NCBI RefSeq assembly: GCF_002849855.1
Contig: NZ_CP018616.1
Location: forward strand, 2,232,001 to 2,296,000
Source of the DNA: Vibrio azureus
GTDB taxonomy: Bacteria > Pseudomonadota > Gammaproteobacteria > Enterobacterales > Vibrionaceae
Reading direction: 5' to 3'
DNA: 64,000 nt
In this document: piece by piece, positions 9,249-16,684 of the stretch
Position numbering within the stretch: the first letter of the stretch is position 1
Layout of the letters: every line of letters begins with the position of its first letter
Translations under genes and position numbers: made by a program
Notes under the pieces: generated by a model
What the model was told of the DNA's origin: nothing
The model's input: only the letters and a program-made list of their open reading frames with translations
The model's database searches: none

Positions 9249-9716
9249 ATGAATACGCTGACTGCAGGTACGCCAGCACCCGCCTTCTCTTTGCTCGACC
9301 AAGATGGTAATACCGTCTCACTAGCAGACTTACAAGGTAAAAAAGTTCTGTTTTACTTTTACCCAAAAGCCATGACCCCAGGTTGTACGACTCAAGCGCA
9401 AGGCCTTCGCGATATCAAGTCTGATTTGGATGCACATAATGTCGTGGTCCTAGGGGTGAGTATTGATCCCGTGAAGCGTCTTGGTAAATTTATTGAGCGT
9501 GACCAACTAAACTTTACGCTACTTTCTGATGAAGACCATGCTGTTGCAGAACAATTTGGTGTTTGGGGCGAGAAAAAGTTCATGGGCAAAGTATACGATG
9601 GCCTGCATCGAATCAGCTTTCTCATCAATGAAGAAGGCGTCATTGAACACGTTTTCAATAAATTTAAAACTAAAGACCATCATCAAGTGGTCTTAGACTA
9701 TCTGAATGGCAAGTAA
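9249..9716 (+). CDS. bcp: Thioredoxin-dependent thiol peroxidase (Bcp/PrxQ family)
   Basis: A 155-residue peroxiredoxin that reduces hydrogen peroxide and organic peroxides. The peroxidatic Cys is C46 in MTPGCTTQAQGLRD. The position five residues later, which is the resolving Cys in E. coli Bcp and many PrxQ proteins, is Gln51 here, so the enzyme should work as a one-Cys type needing an external thiol. The ribosome-binding site (aaggaaac) and the 15-base gap suggest co-transcription with gcvR. A perfect palindrome follows at 9755-9790. Confidence 0.93.
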   Translation: MNTLTAGTPAPAFSLLDQDGNTVSLADLQGKKVLFYFYPKAMTPGCTTQAQGLRDIKSDLDAHNVVVLGVSIDPVKRLGKFIERDQLNFTLLSDEDHAVAEQFGVWGEKKFMGKVYDGLHRISFLINEEGVIEHVFNKFKTKDHHQVVLDYLNGK

Positions 9717-10046
9717 CCCCTTTGCACTGCCCTTTTCATACCAACTTAGCTCGCAATATACCCAAGTTACTCTAGGTACTTGGGTATATTAATAATGTGG
9801 GCTAAAACTGTTCAGAAAATAAATAACTACTATTATTCTTCATCTTTTATTAATTTATTGCTCTAAATAAAGATAAGAGTCATTGAATTTAAAAAATTTT
9901 TAGGGATGACTTCGAAATAAATTGGAAGGTTCATGAAATAACCGACATTTTTCTTTAAGTGCGTCTGTCTTTCATAGCTGGCGACATGTTTTCTACAACG
10001 ATATCACTAGAATGCCCTGCATATAAGAAAAGTGAGATTTATCTAT
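9717..10046. other. Intergenic region at left border of accessory cassette
   Basis: About 330 AT-rich bases between core bcp and the first cassette gene. It holds a near-perfect palindrome of the dispersed repeat family at 9755-9790; no credible gene was seen in the rest. The cassette promoter probably lies here, but no sigma-70 boxes stand out. Confidence 0.6.
9755..9790. repeat. Dispersed palindromic repeat, copy 1
   Basis: Perfect 13-base arms (aatatacccaagt / acttgggtatatt) around a 10-base loop. It may also act as the bcp transcript end, though there is no clear T-run. Confidence 0.75.
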
Positions 10047-10922
10047 ATGGAAAACTACTGGCTAGCAAAGAAAAAAGAGCTAAAAGAAAATGGTTACACG
10101 GTTATTGAATCGTTATTACCTGAAAGCTTATGTGATGATTCTATAGACGCTATTTGTGAATTCATGCAAATGGATGTTCATGATAGAGCAACTTGGTATA
10201 AGGAGACACCACTCAACAGCAGTGGCTCTGTTCCTATGCACCACCACCCCGCTTTTTGGGCCGTACGCCAGCATCCAGAAATATACCGTGCCTTTGCCAC
10301 TTTACTTGAAGAAAGCAACCTCTGGGTCACCATGGATCGTGCCGCAGTTAAAGTGCCTTGTCGTTATGATCTACCACAATATGGTAACGACGAAAATAAA
10401 ATGCATTGGGATTACGATGTCAGGACATTAAAAGCGCCATGCTACCAGGGGCTCATTTATCTCGTCGATACAGAAAAAGAACAAGGCGCGTTCGGCTGCA
10501 TACCTAAGATCTATAAAAAAATCGTAAACAAGCAAATTGATGACAACTCTTTTTTCGATAGAAGTGAAGTTAATGGCTTATTTTTAGAGGATGTATATCC
10601 TTTTGAAGACAGTGAAATTGAGCGTATCTCAGCACCAAAAGGGAGCTTAATTATCTTTGATAGCCGATTGCCACACGGCAACGTCTGTACTCATCATACT
10701 CAGCCAAGATTTGTCCAATTTATCACGATGTATAAAGCGGACTGCAAAGAACATGTCCCAGCATTACTGTACCAAACGAAACAGCAAAGAATCGAGTGCT
10801 ATCAACAGTCAAGGCCACCGGAGTGGCTCAGAGGTTGGAACGGTCAATTAGATCCAGAGCCACACTCACCTTATCCTTTATCTGATCTGGGTAAAAAATT
10901 AGTTGGTATAGATAGCTGGTGA
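10047..10922 (+). CDS. Phytanoyl-CoA dioxygenase (PhyH)-like Fe(II)/2-oxoglutarate oxygenase
   Basis: A 291-residue protein with the facial triad of Fe(II)/2-oxoglutarate dioxygenases: H120 and D122 in MHWDYD, distal H210 in SRLPHGN, and a 2-oxoglutarate-binding Arg at R221 (TQPRFVQF). These enzymes hydroxylate small molecules. The substrate cannot be told from sequence; the neighbours suggest an amino sugar or related metabolite. A GTG in frame at 10032 is an alternative start, but the ATG at 10047 has the better upstream purine-rich stretch (aaaagtgag). The SpsG-like gene follows after 6 bases, so they form one unit. It opens a cassette absent from the usual bcp-perM context. Confidence 0.8.
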   Translation: MENYWLAKKKELKENGYTVIESLLPESLCDDSIDAICEFMQMDVHDRATWYKETPLNSSGSVPMHHHPAFWAVRQHPEIYRAFATLLEESNLWVTMDRAAVKVPCRYDLPQYGNDENKMHWDYDVRTLKAPCYQGLIYLVDTEKEQGAFGCIPKIYKKIVNKQIDDNSFFDRSEVNGLFLEDVYPFEDSEIERISAPKGSLIIFDSRLPHGNVCTHHTQPRFVQFITMYKADCKEHVPALLYQTKQQRIECYQQSRPPEWLRGWNGQLDPEPHSPYPLSDLGKKLVGIDSW

Positions 10923-10928
10923 TATTGA

Positions 10929-11915
10929 ATGAGTACTTTACTGTTTGTTATTGAAGCCCGTGAAGGTAAAGGCATGGGGCATGTCTACCGCTCAATATCG
11001 ATAATAGAAAAGCTGAAAAAGCATTCAAATATTCATGCTATTTTTTTATGTCATAAAGGGAAGGCAATTATAAAAGAAATGGTAAGTTTAAATGCTACCC
11101 TCCATTTTAAACATAATAAAGATGAGGCATTGAGCTTAATAAAAAGCATCCAGCCAGACACGGTGATCAATGACTGCTTAGATAATGAAGCTTTTTATAT
11201 TCGTGAGCTTAAAAAAATCTCCCCGAAAGTCATAAATATTGAAGATATTGGAGAAGGGAGTTTTTTAGCCGACAAGGTCATCAACTGCGTTTATAGTGAC
11301 TGTGGTCAACACAATGCCCTTTACGGTGAAAAGTATATGGATATAAGGGATGCATTTCACCGAAATAAGCCGTTTATCCAAAGAGATTCCGAATTCGTTA
11401 AAAAAGTGTTGGTTAATTTTGGTGGTGAAGACCCCAATAATATCACCATGAAAGTTTTAAGAGTCATCGCCAATTCCGATTACTTAAAGACGTTTCATTA
11501 TACCTTGGCACTGGGTAGCAGATATAGAGGCCTGAATGAAGTTGAGGCATTTACCAAAGAAAACCGCTTAAAGGTAGATATCAAGCTCAACATAGACTTA
11601 GCAACCTTAATGCCGCATGCCGACATAGCGGTTTTAGCCAATTGCAGAACCGTATTTGAAGCAGCCTTCATGCTTCTGCCCTCCGTCATTATCTCTGCGA
11701 ATGCACGAGAGTGCCTACATACATTTTATCGAAAGGTTGATTTTCCATATTGTGGTAATGGGTTACTCATAAATGATGACATCATCGAGCATAAGATTAC
11801 CCAGTTAATTTTAGATAAAGAATACAGAACACACATCATTAAAAACTTAGAGCAACTAGAAATCGGACAGGGCCTAACGCATTTAGAGTCCGAGATCATG
11901 ACTATGCCAAGATAG
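10929..11915 (+). CDS. SpsG/PseG-like nucleotide-sugar hydrolase or glycosyltransferase
   Basis: A 328-residue protein with the N-terminal GKGMGHVYRSI motif (GxGH, His18) that marks the SpsG/PseG branch of the GT-B fold. A C-terminal nucleotide-binding half follows, with VNFGGEDPNNIT and ADIAVLANCRTVFEAAF. PseG removes UDP from UDP-2,4-diacetamido sugars on the way to pseudaminic acid, and SpsG proteins are glycosyltransferase-like. The pseudaminate synthase (PseI) and acetyltransferase (PseH) genes are not nearby, so an exact PseG role is unlikely. Odd: the last three codons and the stop fall within a 17-bp tandem repeat array that continues beyond the gene. Confidence 0.75.
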   Translation: MSTLLFVIEAREGKGMGHVYRSISIIEKLKKHSNIHAIFLCHKGKAIIKEMVSLNATLHFKHNKDEALSLIKSIQPDTVINDCLDNEAFYIRELKKISPKVINIEDIGEGSFLADKVINCVYSDCGQHNALYGEKYMDIRDAFHRNKPFIQRDSEFVKKVLVNFGGEDPNNITMKVLRVIANSDYLKTFHYTLALGSRYRGLNEVEAFTKENRLKVDIKLNIDLATLMPHADIAVLANCRTVFEAAFMLLPSVIISANARECLHTFYRKVDFPYCGNGLLINDDIIEHKITQLILDKEYRTHIIKNLEQLEIGQGLTHLESEIMTMPR

Positions 11916-12069
11916 TTGCTATACCAAGATAGCTGCTATGCCGAAATAATTACTACGCTGACATAATTACTACGCCGAAATAGTTACTACGATAAAATAA
12001 CTACTACGACGAAATGGTTACTAGGCTGAAATAATTACTACGCAAACATAGCTACTATGCCCAAATAAT
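11890..12069. repeat. 17-bp direct tandem repeat array
   Basis: Consensus ccgaaataattactacg. Nine full units run without gaps from 11907 to 12059. A diverged unit (13 of 17 matching) precedes them inside the coding sequence at 11890-11906, and a partial unit follows at 12060-12069. Units differ at 1-6 positions; the ATA-TTACTACG part is best kept. The period is not a multiple of three and most units hold stops, so the array is non-coding beyond the gene end. It separates the first two cassette genes from the next three. Confidence 0.92.
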
Positions 12070-12070
12070 C

Positions 12071-12093
12071 TCAACATGCTTGGGTATATTATT
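12071..12093. repeat. Half copy of the dispersed repeat
   Basis: The segment catgcttgggtatatt matches the right arm of the dispersed palindromic repeat and abuts the end of the 17-bp array. Confidence 0.5.
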
Positions 12094-12109
12094 TAAACAA
12101 GGACGTTTT

Positions 12110-13351
12110 ATGAAACCTAGTTACCCTCAATGGCCACAATTTGATCAAAAAAGTGCGGATGAAATAGCACTCACCCTCAAAAGCGGTAAAGTTAATTACT
12201 GGACTGGCACGAAAGGAAGAGAGTTTGAAACGAACTTTGCCAAGTGGTGCAGTACCAACTTTGCAATCAGTACCACCAATGGCACATCGGCCTTACATAC
12301 CATAATTGGTAGTATGGATATTGGCCCTGGAGATGAAGTGATCGTTCCCTCTTATAGCTTTATAGCCACGTCTTACGCTGTATTACAGGCTGGCGCAATA
12401 CCTAGGTTTTGTGATGTCACCAGTGATCATACTATCAACCCAGATCGCATCGAAGCTCTAGTAACGGAGAGAACTAAAGCGATCGTCGTCGTTCATTTGT
12501 ATGGCGTAGTTTGCGACATGGACCCGATTAATGAGATCGCTGATAGGTATCAATTAAAAGTCATTGAAGATGCCGCTCAGTGTATCGGTGGCAAATATAA
12601 AGGTAACAAAGTCGGTACATTAGGTGATGCTGCTGCATTTAGTTTTTGTCAAAGTAAACATTTCACCACAGGCGGTGAAGGTGGAATGATTGTCACTGAT
12701 GACGAGGATCTGGCTTGGCATTGTCGATCATTCCGTGATCATGGCTTTGATGTCAAACAAAAGTTAGCCTTGCTAGACATGGAAGAAAAGCAACCCTATA
12801 TCCATGAAAGAATTGGTTATAACTATCGAATGACCGAAATGCAGTCAATTGTGGGCATTAATGAGCTCAATCGATTTGATGATTGGAATCTAGCAAACCG
12901 TAAAAGAAATGCCTTTATCTATGACGAGATTTTGAAAGATTGCAGCTTGATTGAAAGTTTACCTTTTAACTCTTCTGAAAGGGAAAACGCCTATTGGTTA
13001 TACCCCATCACCTTAGTGACTTCGATTACAGAGCAGCAAACGCATCAACTATATAAAAGCTTAGTTGGACTAGGGATTCCTGTCACAAAAGTGCTATGGC
13101 CTGAAACATTCAAAGAAAATGTATATAGAAATCTTCAGGGCTTTGGCCAGCACGAGTTTCCGTTTAACTCGAGTGAATACCGCAGTATAGAGTCGGTTAA
13201 CTATACAGAAACCAGATGCCCAATGGCAAATTCACTATCAAAAAGAACCATTAACCTCCACTTGTACCCGACTTTGGAACCTGAACATATAGAAAGAATA
13301 TCCCATGCATTTAAAGAGCTCTTGAATCAGTTAGAAGCCAGCACCCTGTAA
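12110..13351 (+). CDS. DegT/DnrJ/EryC1/StrS-family PLP aminotransferase
   Basis: A 413-residue sugar aminotransferase. The PLP lysine is K183 (FSFCQSKHFTTGGEGG), with the ring-binding Asp at D154 (VIEDAAQ) and the phosphate-binding TTNGTSALH stretch. Family members transfer an amino group from glutamate or glutamine to a keto-sugar nucleotide or keto-cyclitol. The YPQWPQFD opening resembles members acting on scyllo-inosose-type substrates, but that is weak evidence. The ATG at 12110 follows aaggacg; a TTG in frame at 12080 lies inside a repeat and is rejected. The MFS gene starts 14 bases after the stop. With the 4,6-dehydratase of this cassette it could form a 4-amino-4,6-dideoxy sugar nucleotide. 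Confidence 0.88.
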   Translation: MKPSYPQWPQFDQKSADEIALTLKSGKVNYWTGTKGREFETNFAKWCSTNFAISTTNGTSALHTIIGSMDIGPGDEVIVPSYSFIATSYAVLQAGAIPRFCDVTSDHTINPDRIEALVTERTKAIVVVHLYGVVCDMDPINEIADRYQLKVIEDAAQCIGGKYKGNKVGTLGDAAAFSFCQSKHFTTGGEGGMIVTDDEDLAWHCRSFRDHGFDVKQKLALLDMEEKQPYIHERIGYNYRMTEMQSIVGINELNRFDDWNLANRKRNAFIYDEILKDCSLIESLPFNSSERENAYWLYPITLVTSITEQQTHQLYKSLVGLGIPVTKVLWPETFKENVYRNLQGFGQHEFPFNSSEYRSIESVNYTETRCPMANSLSKRTINLHLYPTLEPEHIERISHAFKELLNQLEASTL

Positions 13352-13365
13352 TTAAAGGAATTATT

Positions 13366-14532
13366 ATGTTTAATCTTAAAAAATATTTGCCATTAATTCC
13401 TACAATGGGATTGTTTTGGCTTCTAGGTTTTAATGTAGGCACATGGGCATCTCGATTAATATCAATAAAGGAAAATATGCTGATATCAGACGCATATTTA
13501 GGCTTTTTCTTACTTGCTGCGAGTTTGGGTGGGGTTATTGCCTTCCCTATTACCATCGCGACAATAAAATACTTAGGTGTAAGAAAAGCCGTTGTCGTTC
13601 AGAGTATCGCCGCATCTTTACTGATTTATTTTATTATGAACACCCAGAACTACTTTCTAGCATTATTTTTTATGTTTTTAGAAGGTATCTGCTGTGCAGG
13701 GATCAATACCTCAATTAATCTGTTTGGTAATGACATGGAAAAAAGGCATAAGATCAAATTTATGGCCCGATTCCATGCCACCTTTAGTCTAGGCTTAGCC
13801 AGTGCAGCACTATTAACCATGATTGTGATGAAATATGTTTCTGAAGCGCTCTATGTTCATAGCTTAATCTCTGGTCTGATCATACTCACTATTATGATTT
13901 TATCAGTAGTAAAACTACCAGAAATAGCAAGTGAAGGTAATAAGGAGAATAACGAAGGAAGTCGTTTATTAAACATTAAAACCCTAACACTCGGTGGACT
14001 AATCTTATTTGCCACGATCGTCGAAGGCTCTATGCATGATTGGTCAACAATATACTTAAAAGATATTTTGCATATTGAAGAATCGATCGCTTCATCTGGA
14101 CTATTAGTGTTTTCTTTGTCAATGTTTGTTGGCAGACTGTTCGCAGATAACTTTAGAAGCAAATACTCTGACTTTATTCTTATCTTTTCCGCCGGCCTCA
14201 TTGTTGCATTTTCTCTTGCCACCAGCCTGCTTATTATGAATATTACGATAACATGGCTTGCTTTTGCGGTGGTTGGTTTAGCGATCTCTTTTGTCCAGCC
14301 AAGTATTTATGCCATGGCTGCGTCAATGGGCACAGGCTCACTTTCTATTGTTGCAACTTTTAGCTCCGTGGGTGGTTTTATGGGTCCGCCTATCGTTGGG
14401 TTCATCTCATCAAATTCATCGCTTTTATATGGAATGTATTTCATTTCTTTCTCATCTCTGTGCATTTCTTTTATGGCATTTTTTCTACTCAAATTGAAAC
14501 AGAGCAACACTTTAGCTAACGAAGGAGTTTAA
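13366..14532 (+). CDS. Major facilitator superfamily transporter
   Basis: A 388-residue polytopic inner-membrane protein with about 12 hydrophobic segments in two halves, separated by a charged loop near residues 185-200 (ASEGNKENNEGSR). The overall look (LPLIPTMGLFWLLGFNVGTWASR at the N-terminus) is like the YbjJ-type MFS proteins. The ribosome-binding site aaaggaatt precedes the ATG, and the glycosyltransferase gene starts one base after its stop. Its place among sugar-modifying genes, with no Wzx or Wzy gene, hints that it exports a small cassette product rather than a polymer. The substrate is unknown. Confidence 0.82.
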   Translation: MFNLKKYLPLIPTMGLFWLLGFNVGTWASRLISIKENMLISDAYLGFFLLAASLGGVIAFPITIATIKYLGVRKAVVVQSIAASLLIYFIMNTQNYFLALFFMFLEGICCAGINTSINLFGNDMEKRHKIKFMARFHATFSLGLASAALLTMIVMKYVSEALYVHSLISGLIILTIMILSVVKLPEIASEGNKENNEGSRLLNIKTLTLGGLILFATIVEGSMHDWSTIYLKDILHIEESIASSGLLVFSLSMFVGRLFADNFRSKYSDFILIFSAGLIVAFSLATSLLIMNITITWLAFAVVGLAISFVQPSIYAMAASMGTGSLSIVATFSSVGGFMGPPIVGFISSNSSLLYGMYFISFSSLCISFMAFFLLKLKQSNTLANEGV

Positions 14533-14533
14533 A

Positions 14534-15367
14534 ATGACCGTCAGTATTATCATACCTACGTACAACAATAAAAATGACTTAGAAAAAACAATACATTCCA
14601 TCATCAATCAAAGTGTTGATACTTCAAATATTGAAGTCATTATCTGTGATGACGGCTCCTCTGATAGCACTAAAGCAATGTGTTTAAAATTCCAAAATAT
14701 GATAAACATTCGCTACCTATACCAAGAAGATCAAGGTTTTAGAGCAGCGAAAGCTCGCAATATGGGGTTAGAAGCTGCACAAGGAGAATTTATTCTTTTT
14801 ATTGATAGTGGTGTATTAATAAAGAGCGATCTAATAGAAACACATTTATCGAATTACGATGATGCAACCATCAATATTGGGTTTTGCCATGGTTTTGATG
14901 AGCACAGCGTTATGAATAACGATTTTGAATCGCACATCGCTATGAACCAATTTGACACCCTTTTCATGAATCTATTAAATGATGAAAACAACCGCGATTG
15001 CCGATTCAAATTACTCACACACATAGGTCACTTTAGAGGTTTTGAACAATACCCATGGTTGTTCTTTTGGGGTGGACACTTGTTTGGCAAAAAGGAACAT
15101 TTCCTTCAAGTAGGCGGTTTTGATGAGAAGTTTACTCATTGGGGAGGGGAAGATGTTGAGCTCGGCCTGCGCCTGCATCTGAGCGGAATTAAAATGTCGT
15201 TAAACTTAGATGCACATGCTTACCATATTCCACATAAGAAGGCGGATACGGCCTCAAAAGAATCAACGGTAAACAATTGTTTTTATATACACAATAAACA
15301 TCAGCTAGATATTACTCATACTATGACTCAAAAAACATGGGAAGAAATAGTCGCAGAAGTGGATTAA
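14534..15367 (+). CDS. Family 2 glycosyltransferase with galactosyltransferase-like C-terminus
   Basis: A 277-residue GT-A protein. The N-terminus VSIIIPTYNNKNDLEKTI and CDDGSSD is the nucleotide-sugar site of GT2 enzymes. The metal-site region reads FILFIDSGVLI, so a DSG replaces the usual DxD. The C-terminal part GGFDEKFTHWGGEDVELGLR is the WGGED motif of the GT7/GT27-like C-terminal domain, carrying the catalytic acid. It probably transfers a sugar within the cassette pathway; donor and acceptor are unknown. Ribosome-binding site gaaggag. It nearly touches the MFS stop, so they are co-transcribed. Confidence 0.87.
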   Translation: MTVSIIIPTYNNKNDLEKTIHSIINQSVDTSNIEVIICDDGSSDSTKAMCLKFQNMINIRYLYQEDQGFRAAKARNMGLEAAQGEFILFIDSGVLIKSDLIETHLSNYDDATINIGFCHGFDEHSVMNNDFESHIAMNQFDTLFMNLLNDENNRDCRFKLLTHIGHFRGFEQYPWLFFWGGHLFGKKEHFLQVGGFDEKFTHWGGEDVELGLRLHLSGIKMSLNLDAHAYHIPHKKADTASKESTVNNCFYIHNKHQLDITHTMTQKTWEEIVAEVD

Positions 15368-15441
15368 GTTCGCCTTCTGAAAGATCCATAGTTCATTGAT
15401 TTGAATTTATTATATAAGAATAATCAAGGTGATAGTTTAAA

Positions 15442-16587
15442 ATGGAATTTGAAAAGTTATTAAATAGGAATGTTACTGAACCTGACACTTATTTAATGTC
15501 TAAAAATATAGCCGAGCATAATGTCTTAGTCACTGGTGCAGGTGGAACTATAGGCTCCGAGTTGTGTCGAAAAATACTCAGTTATAACCCTAAGAGCCTT
15601 ATTTTATTTGAACTCAGTGAATATAATTTATATTCAATTGAACATGAAATTAAAGCATATTTAGCTCAAACTGGGCAACAAACACCCATATTTTCAATTA
15701 TTGGTAACATACAAAATAAAACGCACTTTGGCTCAGTTTTAGAAAAGCATAAAGTCCATACCATCTATCATGCAGCGGCACACAAACATGTCCCTATGGT
15801 AGAAAATAATATCGTAGAAGCTGTGAAAAATAATGTATTTGGTACGCTTTCTTGTGCTGAAGCTGCGATCGAACATCAGGTCGCCAATTTCACACTCATC
15901 TCCACAGATAAAGCCGTAAGACCAACCAATGTCATGGGAGCGACGAAAAGACTTTCAGAGTTAATCCTGCAAGCTTTGTCGATACAACAGTCCTCCACCT
16001 GCTTCACCATGGTGCGTTTTGGGAATGTATTAGGCTCTTCAGGTTCCGTTATCCCTCTATTTTTAAATCAAATTCAAAACGGCGGGCCACTCACTGTCAC
16101 CCATCCTGATATAACGCGGTATTTTATGTTGGTCTCAGAAGCTTCTGAGCTGGTGATTCAAGCAAGTGCCATAGGCCACAGCGGGCAGGTTTTTGTCCTT
16201 GATATGGGGGAGCCAATAAAGATTCACGACCTGGCTAAAAATATCATTAAGCTCACCCAGACAAAGCAAGACATTCAGATTGTATTTTCGGGTTTAAGAC
16301 CGGGAGAGAAGCTGTTTGAAGAGTTGTTAATTGGAGAAAACGCCAGTAACACCATTCATCCTAAAATTAAATCTGCGACTGAAGTGCACATTAAGCCAGA
16401 ACGCTTAAATCAGATTCTAGCGTCTTTGAAAAAATATTGTCACCTTATGGATAAAGACATGTTAAAAACCATTCTCCTGGCAATTCCAACAGGCTATAAA
16501 ATTCCCAAACATCAAAAATCACCAACAAAAACAGTAGAGCAAGTTTGTTCACATCATCACGACGGACAATCTCTCGAAGCTCATTGA
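15442..16587 (+). CDS. WbpM/CapD-like nucleotide-sugar 4,6-dehydratase (short form)
   Basis: A 381-residue extended SDR protein. The NAD-binding motif TGAGGTIG is at 31-38, followed by AAAHKHVPMVE and then STDKAVRPTNVMGATKR at 154-170, in which the usual catalytic Tyr is Met165 paired with Lys169. This S-M-K arrangement is typical of WbpM-type UDP-GlcNAc 4,6-dehydratases. The large WbpM/CapD proteins have four N-terminal membrane segments; this one has none, like short soluble members. It probably makes a UDP-4-keto-6-deoxy sugar that the DegT enzyme at 12110 could aminate. It lies 74 bases after the glycosyltransferase gene, is the last gene of the cassette, and is followed by a degenerate dispersed repeat and a hairpin. 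Confidence 0.87.
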   Translation: MEFEKLLNRNVTEPDTYLMSKNIAEHNVLVTGAGGTIGSELCRKILSYNPKSLILFELSEYNLYSIEHEIKAYLAQTGQQTPIFSIIGNIQNKTHFGSVLEKHKVHTIYHAAAHKHVPMVENNIVEAVKNNVFGTLSCAEAAIEHQVANFTLISTDKAVRPTNVMGATKRLSELILQALSIQQSSTCFTMVRFGNVLGSSGSVIPLFLNQIQNGGPLTVTHPDITRYFMLVSEASELVIQASAIGHSGQVFVLDMGEPIKIHDLAKNIIKLTQTKQDIQIVFSGLRPGEKLFEELLIGENASNTIHPKIKSATEVHIKPERLNQILASLKKYCHLMDKDMLKTILLAIPTGYKIPKHQKSPTKTVEQVCSHHHDGQSLEAH

Positions 16588-16592
16588 GACGA

Positions 16593-16626
16593 GTATACCA
16601 GTTAACCTCAAACCGTTGGGTATGTC
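16593..16626. repeat. Degenerate dispersed palindromic repeat
   Basis: gtataccagttaacctcaa, then a spacer and ttgggtatgt: a diverged copy of the repeat family, at the right border of the accessory cassette. Confidence 0.5.
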
Positions 16627-16638
16627 ATCACAGGAGCG

Positions 16639-16674
16639 GCCATGTAGAATGAGTCTCGCCTCACTCTACATGGC
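16639..16674. terminator. Hairpin between convergent genes
   Basis: 15-base arms gccatgtagaatgag / ctcactctacatggc with one mismatch and a 6-base loop. There is no T-run on either strand, so it may be a factor-dependent end for the cassette and for perM. Confidence 0.5.
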
Positions 16675-16684
16675 AACATGCCAT

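Noticed and set aside
10929..11915. Exact call as PseG of a pseudaminic acid pathway
   Set aside because: PseI, PseH and PseF are absent nearby; only the GxGH-type fold is supported.
11890..12069. CRISPR array
   Set aside because: The 17-base units are directly adjacent with no spacers, and no cas genes are nearby.
13857..14222. Minus-strand open frame of 121 codons inside the MFS gene
   Set aside because: Shadow of a real gene; no ribosome-binding site and a biased composition from the antisense of membrane segments.
10047..16587. Prophage or integron origin for the cassette
   Set aside because: No integrase, phage structural gene, attC-like site or tRNA border was seen.
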